NCBI GenBank assembly: GCA_023678885.1
Contig: CM042982.1
Coordinates: forward strand, 4,402,001 to 4,466,000
Length of the DNA: 64,000 nucleotides
Reading direction: 5' to 3'
DNA from: Pogostemon cablin
Lineage: Eukaryota > Streptophyta > Magnoliopsida > Lamiales > Lamiaceae
Below, one piece after another: positions 59,826 to 64,000 of the stretch (positions are counted from its first letter, which is position 1; every line of letters starts with the position of its first letter). A program made the position numbers and the translations under genes. The notes under the pieces were generated by a model. That model worked only from the letters and a program-made list of their open reading frames with translations, was not told the DNA's origin and ran no database searches.

Positions 59826-59839
59826 AAAAGGGGAAGATT
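59826..59839 (+). other. Polypurine tract of the copia element
   Basis: AAAAGGGGAAGATT lies between the polyprotein stop and the LTR start, as required for plus-strand priming. Confidence 0.8.
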
Positions 59840-60674
59840 TGTTGGGTTGAGTTTTCAAATATATAAAGAGCCCAATAGCCAACAAGGTTAGTAAAGTCCA
59901 AGTAGGTCTGATACTTGGTGTTATCTTGTCACGTAAGTCATTTAGGGAAGTGAGAAGAAAAAGAGGGCAAAAAAATAAAATTCACGTTTTTGAGAGAAAA
60001 TCCAGCGCAGTGATATTTCAGAGGCAATAGCCGGAGTTTCAACCATTGGATCGAGCTAAATTTTGGTCACTACGTTTGAAACTCGTGGAAGTATATTCTG
60101 AATGGTGAGATCGTGTTTGGAGTTTTGTGTTGACGGGAATAGGCCGAAAATAGAAGCAGGTTTTTGGGTGATTATGTTCTGCACAGTCGAGGGGAAAGAG
60201 CCGTTTCTCACAAACTATCGTTGGATCGAGCTGTAATTTGGACAGCACATTCAAGACTTATAGGGGTTGATTCTGGACGGTGGAGATCGGGTTCTGTTGT
60301 TTATACAGTTGCGAACTCCGAATATCAGTTGGTGTAGTGTGGTGAGGTCTTTCTAATTTTGTTGTTTGTCATCAAGTATTGAGTGTCTTGATACGTTTGT
60401 GATAGTGTCTGTGCTGGCAGATTGTAACTCTTGAATTTTTGTCTCATAGTGAAGTTTTTGGTGGGCTTCGGTCCCGTAGTTTTTTACCTTTTCACATTGA
60501 GGAGATTTTTCATATTAAATTGCTTGTGTTGTGCGTTGTTGAGTGCTTGCTTTATCGTGCATCATATTATTAGGAATGTTTCCTCCTAGATTCACACAAG
60601 AGAGGGATAATTGATCATTCCGCTGCGTAAACGAAATAGTTTATTATTTAATTATTCGTGTGTTTATCCCAACA
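59840..60674 (+). repeat. 3' LTR of the copia element (835 bp)
   Basis: It starts TGTTGGG directly after the polypurine tract and ends CCCAACA, giving the TG...CA ends and a 7-bp inverted repeat typical of LTRs. A TATA-like ATATATAAAG is at about 59861. The matching 5' LTR is not in the window, so age and target duplication cannot be read. Confidence 0.85.
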
Positions 60675-60977
60675 CAAATACAAGTTGGTATTAATACATT
60701 CCATGTTACTTCATGCGTCATGTATTTTTATTCGCTTTTCATTTTAATTCGTCTCACATATTTTTATTTACTTTTTATTTTTATTCGTCTCATATATTTT
60801 TACATATTTTTATTAATGGTAAAAATACATTATATATCTTACCCACTTTTTATACTTTATTATTTATTTCTACTTTTTCTTACATAGAGTATATTAAAAA
60901 ACAACACTTCTTAATCTTTGTGCTCGTTCAAATGGGAATGTCACATTTTAAATAGGACGTCTCATTACATTCTTTTA

Positions 60978-61202
60978 CTCCCTCTGCCCCCTTCAAAGAG
61001 AGTCTCTTTTTTCATTTTAGGCGTCATACCCAAAGAGTCCCCATTTTTTTTATACAAATGAGATTCACACACACCTACTAATACAATTAAAATATGGGAC
61101 CCACGCTCGCACTAATACAACTACTCACTACACATTAAATAATAATACTCCTTAGTCAACGTGCAAAAAGCAAAAGACCATTTTACAATAGGACGGAGAT
61201 AG
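60978..61202. mobile_element. Stowaway-type MITE, subfamily 2
   Basis: Left CTCCCTCTGCCCCCTTCAAA and right ATAGGACGGAGATAG, flanked by TA. It shares AATTAAAATATGGGACCCAC with the copy at 44754. Confidence 0.8.
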
Positions 61203-61320
61203 TATATAAATAGGACTTACACAAAACAAGTAATATATTTTCATAAAATCCATACACAATATTATTACACTTACCCACTAAAATATTATACCTCACAATC
61301 AAGTATATATAGAAATACAA

Positions 61321-61444
<124 letters not shown>

Positions 61445-61484
61445 CTCCGTGTAAGTAATATTATTTATATATTACCCTCATCCC

Positions 61485-61733
61485 ATAAATAGATTCACAC
61501 TTGCTATTTTGTTCGTCCCATAAATAAATTCACACCGTCAAATAAGAAATTATACACAAATCAATAATCTCACAACACACTTTAATTTCATAATTCCCAT
61601 TCATTTATAACTCACATACCTTACTTTATAATTTATTTATTATCTAAAAATATCAAACTACCCCTAAAAGTAAAGTAAAAAATAATTTTCTTAAACTCCG
61701 TATGTACTGTGAATTTTTTTTTGGGATGGGGAG
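61485..61733. mobile_element. Stowaway-type MITE
   Basis: Left TA|CCCTCATCCCATAAATAGAT and right TTTTTTTTGGGATGGGGAG|TA. The interior has CTCACATACCTTACTTTAT and AAACTACCCCTAAAAGT. Confidence 0.75.
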
Positions 61734-61865
61734 TAGTATACATTTAAATTAAACGTGGAATGCACTAATTTGTTGGGAACATCTTTTCCAAAATGGAGTA
61801 ATATTGAAATGGTACGTGCTCCATTAATGCTTCGATTTTTATTAACTAGAGTTTTGACTTGGTAG

Positions 61866-63367
61866 GAAAAATCCTTCCTTGTTTGAGGAACTCAAAAATG
61901 ACCAAAAGCCCAAGGTAATTAAAACATAATTAATTGCAATTAGCATTAGTAAAATCTTGATTACAAAATCAAGAAAATAATTAATGATTAATAAAATTTG
62001 GATGAATGCAGTTCTTGGTATTTGCATGCTCTGGGGTTTGCCCATCCCACATTCTGAATTTCGAACAGGGGGAGGCTTTTGTGGTCCGAAACATCGCTAA
62101 CATGGTTCCACCTAGGAGTGTGCACGAATATTGAATTTAACCGAAACCGTACCGAAACTGCACCGAATTAATCTCGAACCAAAAAAATCGTTGATTTTTT
62201 GACTTTTTCCTAACCGAACCGATTTTTTGTTTGGTACGAACTTGGATATTTCCCGCTTTCCCGTACCGAATATTGGATATAACCGGACCGAACCGTACCG
62301 AAAAACCGAATTTAAATTATGCATTAAAATTATATATAATATATTTATCTTATTATTTATAGTTTATACTTTATATGTCATGAATTAATTAATTTTACCC
62401 TACTAATTATAATATAATCATAATTAATAAATTAAAATTATTTATAATATACTACCAAATAATAATTTAAAAATATATCTAATGCTCTAAATATTTATTT
62501 ATTAGTGTATATTAGAAAATATATATTTCATAAACTAAAATAAATTTCTAAAAAAAAGAAATAAATGAAAAAATATGTTCAAAGTATTATTTCAGTTATT
62601 ATTTCAGAGAATATAATGAATAAAGTAAATGATATCTCCAAAGTTTAAATTCAATCGTAAATTTAAGAAATAATTATTATATTTTATATTTATTTAATGA
62701 AGATAAAATGCAAAAATTAAATGATAATCCATATTTATGTCTAAAATATTAGCATTAGATAGACTTTAATTGAAATACACCTTAAATTTAAAATTAAATG
62801 TTTAAAAAAAAATCTAAAATTATTAATTTTCTTTATCTTATTACTATTATTATTTAGGGCAACACATAATGTCGTGTTATGTAAGACTATTTTACATTTT
62901 TAAGTAATTATCATTTTTTATTAAATATATTATCACTTTTCATTAAAAGTTTATAATTCTTTATTTATAATATGAATTGTTTATGGAATAATGCAATGCA
63001 CCACTCTCACTTTTCATCAATTGGAGTATAACTTTTTATTCAAATATTATCTCTTTTTATATGTCTCATGAAACTCTTAATGTGAATTGTAAAACAGTAT
63101 TACATAAGTATTTTAAGTATTTTCTTATTTTTAAAGTATTATTACCTTTTATTAAAAAATATAATATTATCTTCGATTCGCTCCGCACCGTCAAAATCCA
63201 TTCCGAACTGAACTGAATTTCGATATGGATTCAATATCGGATTTTTTCTTTACAGATTCAATATCAGATTATTTTTCTTAAAAAATCGATTCGAATTTCG
63301 GTACGAATTTTTAAAAAATCCGTACTGATTCCCGATCCGCACACCCCTAGTTCCACCCTATGACCAG
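61866..63367 (+). pseudogene. Beta-carbonic anhydrase gene fragment split by a hAT element
   Basis: Exon A (61866-61914) encodes KNPSLFEELKNDQKPK and ends at a GTAATT donor. Exon B starts after GAATGCAG at 62012 with FLVFACSGVCPSHILNFEQG, continues EAFVVRNIANMVP, is interrupted at 62113, and resumes at 63350 with VPPYDQ before a GTTTAA donor at 63368. Plant beta-carbonic anhydrases read ACSDSRVCPSH here. The fragment has ACSGVCPSH, so the Asp-Arg catalytic dyad is gone while the zinc-binding Cys remains. The exon boundaries match the plant gene as I recall it. No upstream exons (transit peptide) and no downstream exons were found within the window, so this is a gene fragment, not an intact gene. 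It was inactive or a fragment before or when the transposon entered. Confidence 0.85.
62113..63349. mobile_element. Non-autonomous hAT element in the carbonic anhydrase exon
   Basis: The 1,237-bp element has ends TAGGAGTGTGCACGA and, read inward from the right, TAGGGGTGTGCGGATCG (10 of the first 11 positions agree). A perfect 8-bp target duplication GTTCCACC lies at 62105-62112 and 63350-63357, the hAT signature. Subterminal ACCGAACCG-type runs (AACCGAACCGATTTTTTG, GGACCGAACCGTACCG) resemble the element at 6071. No transposase is encoded. Confidence 0.9.
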
Positions 63368-64000
63368 GTTTAACCATATGTTTCAATAATATTTTTTAAA
63401 AAATAATCAATAGTTAAAATTTAGGGACGTCCATTAAATTAATAAGGGTTAATTGCGCCAAAAACCCTGACTTTTTTGCGAATTTCAAATTAGTCCAAAC
63501 TTTTCAATGTTTACAAATAAGTTCTCGACCTTTAACCCTTTTTTTTCAAATTAAGCCACCGGGCAGCTGGAGGCCTGCCCAGTGCTGATGTGTCCATCTC
63601 TCTTCCACGCCACCTTCCACAAAAATAAAACGATGTCGTTTCGGCCTTCCACCTGTCGCAACTCGAACCACCGGATGAAGGGCTGTCCGGACGCTGATGT
63701 GTAACTCTATATGACACGTTACTTTACACTAGTTAATAAAAATACGTTTTTTTATTTTTTTTATTTATTAAGATTTAAAAAATAAGAAAACCATCATATA
63801 TCACACACTAATATTATTTGATCAAAATATGAATCACGGCAATAGATGGAGAGAGAAAATCCTACAATATACTTCTGCATAGTTAAGACCAAGAACAGAT
63901 CAGCCACAAAATTGAAGGAGCCGATTAATCACTATTCATGTCCCCAAAACCTTTTTCTACACTCTAATTGCTAAATAGCAACAACAATTATCGTATGGAT
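63368..64000. other. Terminal interval, possible end of another DNA transposon
   Basis: From about 63444 the sequence AAGGGTTAATTGCGCCAAAA, then ACCCTGACTTTTTTGCG and AATTAGTCCAAACTTTTCAA, resembles the terminal region of widespread plant DNA transposons (Mutator-like is my best guess). The other end is not in view. A GC-richer patch (63550-63710) has no convincing gene. Confidence 0.4.

Overview
This window is nuclear DNA of a flowering plant, almost certainly a eudicot. It has spliced genes with GT-AG introns, plant-specific families (BURP polygalacturonase beta-subunit, DUF936, a short organellar PPR protein), Stowaway MITEs with CTCCCTCCGTCCC ends, hAT and Mutator-type elements, a Tnt1-like Ty1/copia retrotransposon and long (TA)n tracts. 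The species cannot be fixed from sequence alone. A lamiid is a guess, not a result.

Layout. (1) 1-21,100 is a gene-rich segment: a SAMHD1-type HD-domain phosphohydrolase (-, its 3' end lies beyond the window), a short PPR protein (+), a DUF936 protein (+), a one/two-helix LHC-like chloroplast protein (-), the splicing factor PRP17/CDC40 (+), a tRNA-Gly(UCC) (-) and a radical-SAM RlmN/Cfr-type RNA methyltransferase (+). Exon structures were worked out by matching reading phase across each junction. (2) 21,100-28,000 is AT-rich and repeat-rich. It contains a Mutator-like element with ~170-bp inverted repeats and a perfect 9-bp target duplication, carrying a broken glutathione peroxidase gene fragment (a Pack-MULE). 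(3) 28,024-30,027 holds a BURP-domain polygalacturonase 1 beta-like gene (-); its upstream DNA is a diverged ~1.5-2.2 kb direct duplication in which only one copy carries a MITE. (4) 34,000-56,800 has no protein gene that I can support. It holds many MITEs, microsatellites, an expanded tRNA-type SINE with perfect 10-bp target duplications, a U6 snRNA pseudogene that keeps its promoter, and an LTR-like fragment. (5) 56,870-60,674 is a 5'-truncated, decayed Ty1/copia element with one LTR. (6) 61,860-63,370 is a two-exon fragment of a beta-carbonic anhydrase gene interrupted by a non-autonomous hAT element with a perfect 8-bp target duplication.

The protein genes form no operon or cluster. They are independent housekeeping or organelle-related genes: nucleotide hydrolysis, organelle RNA metabolism, nuclear splicing, rRNA/tRNA methylation, thylakoid pigment proteins and cell-wall pectin. 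I saw no convincing new multi-gene system. The most notable items are the SINE whose body has been tandemly amplified, the promoter-bearing deleted U6 gene, the gene-fragment-carrying MULE, the hAT-split carbonic anhydrase remnant, and the PRP17 gene whose last two codons and stop appear to sit on a separate exon 1.2 kb downstream.
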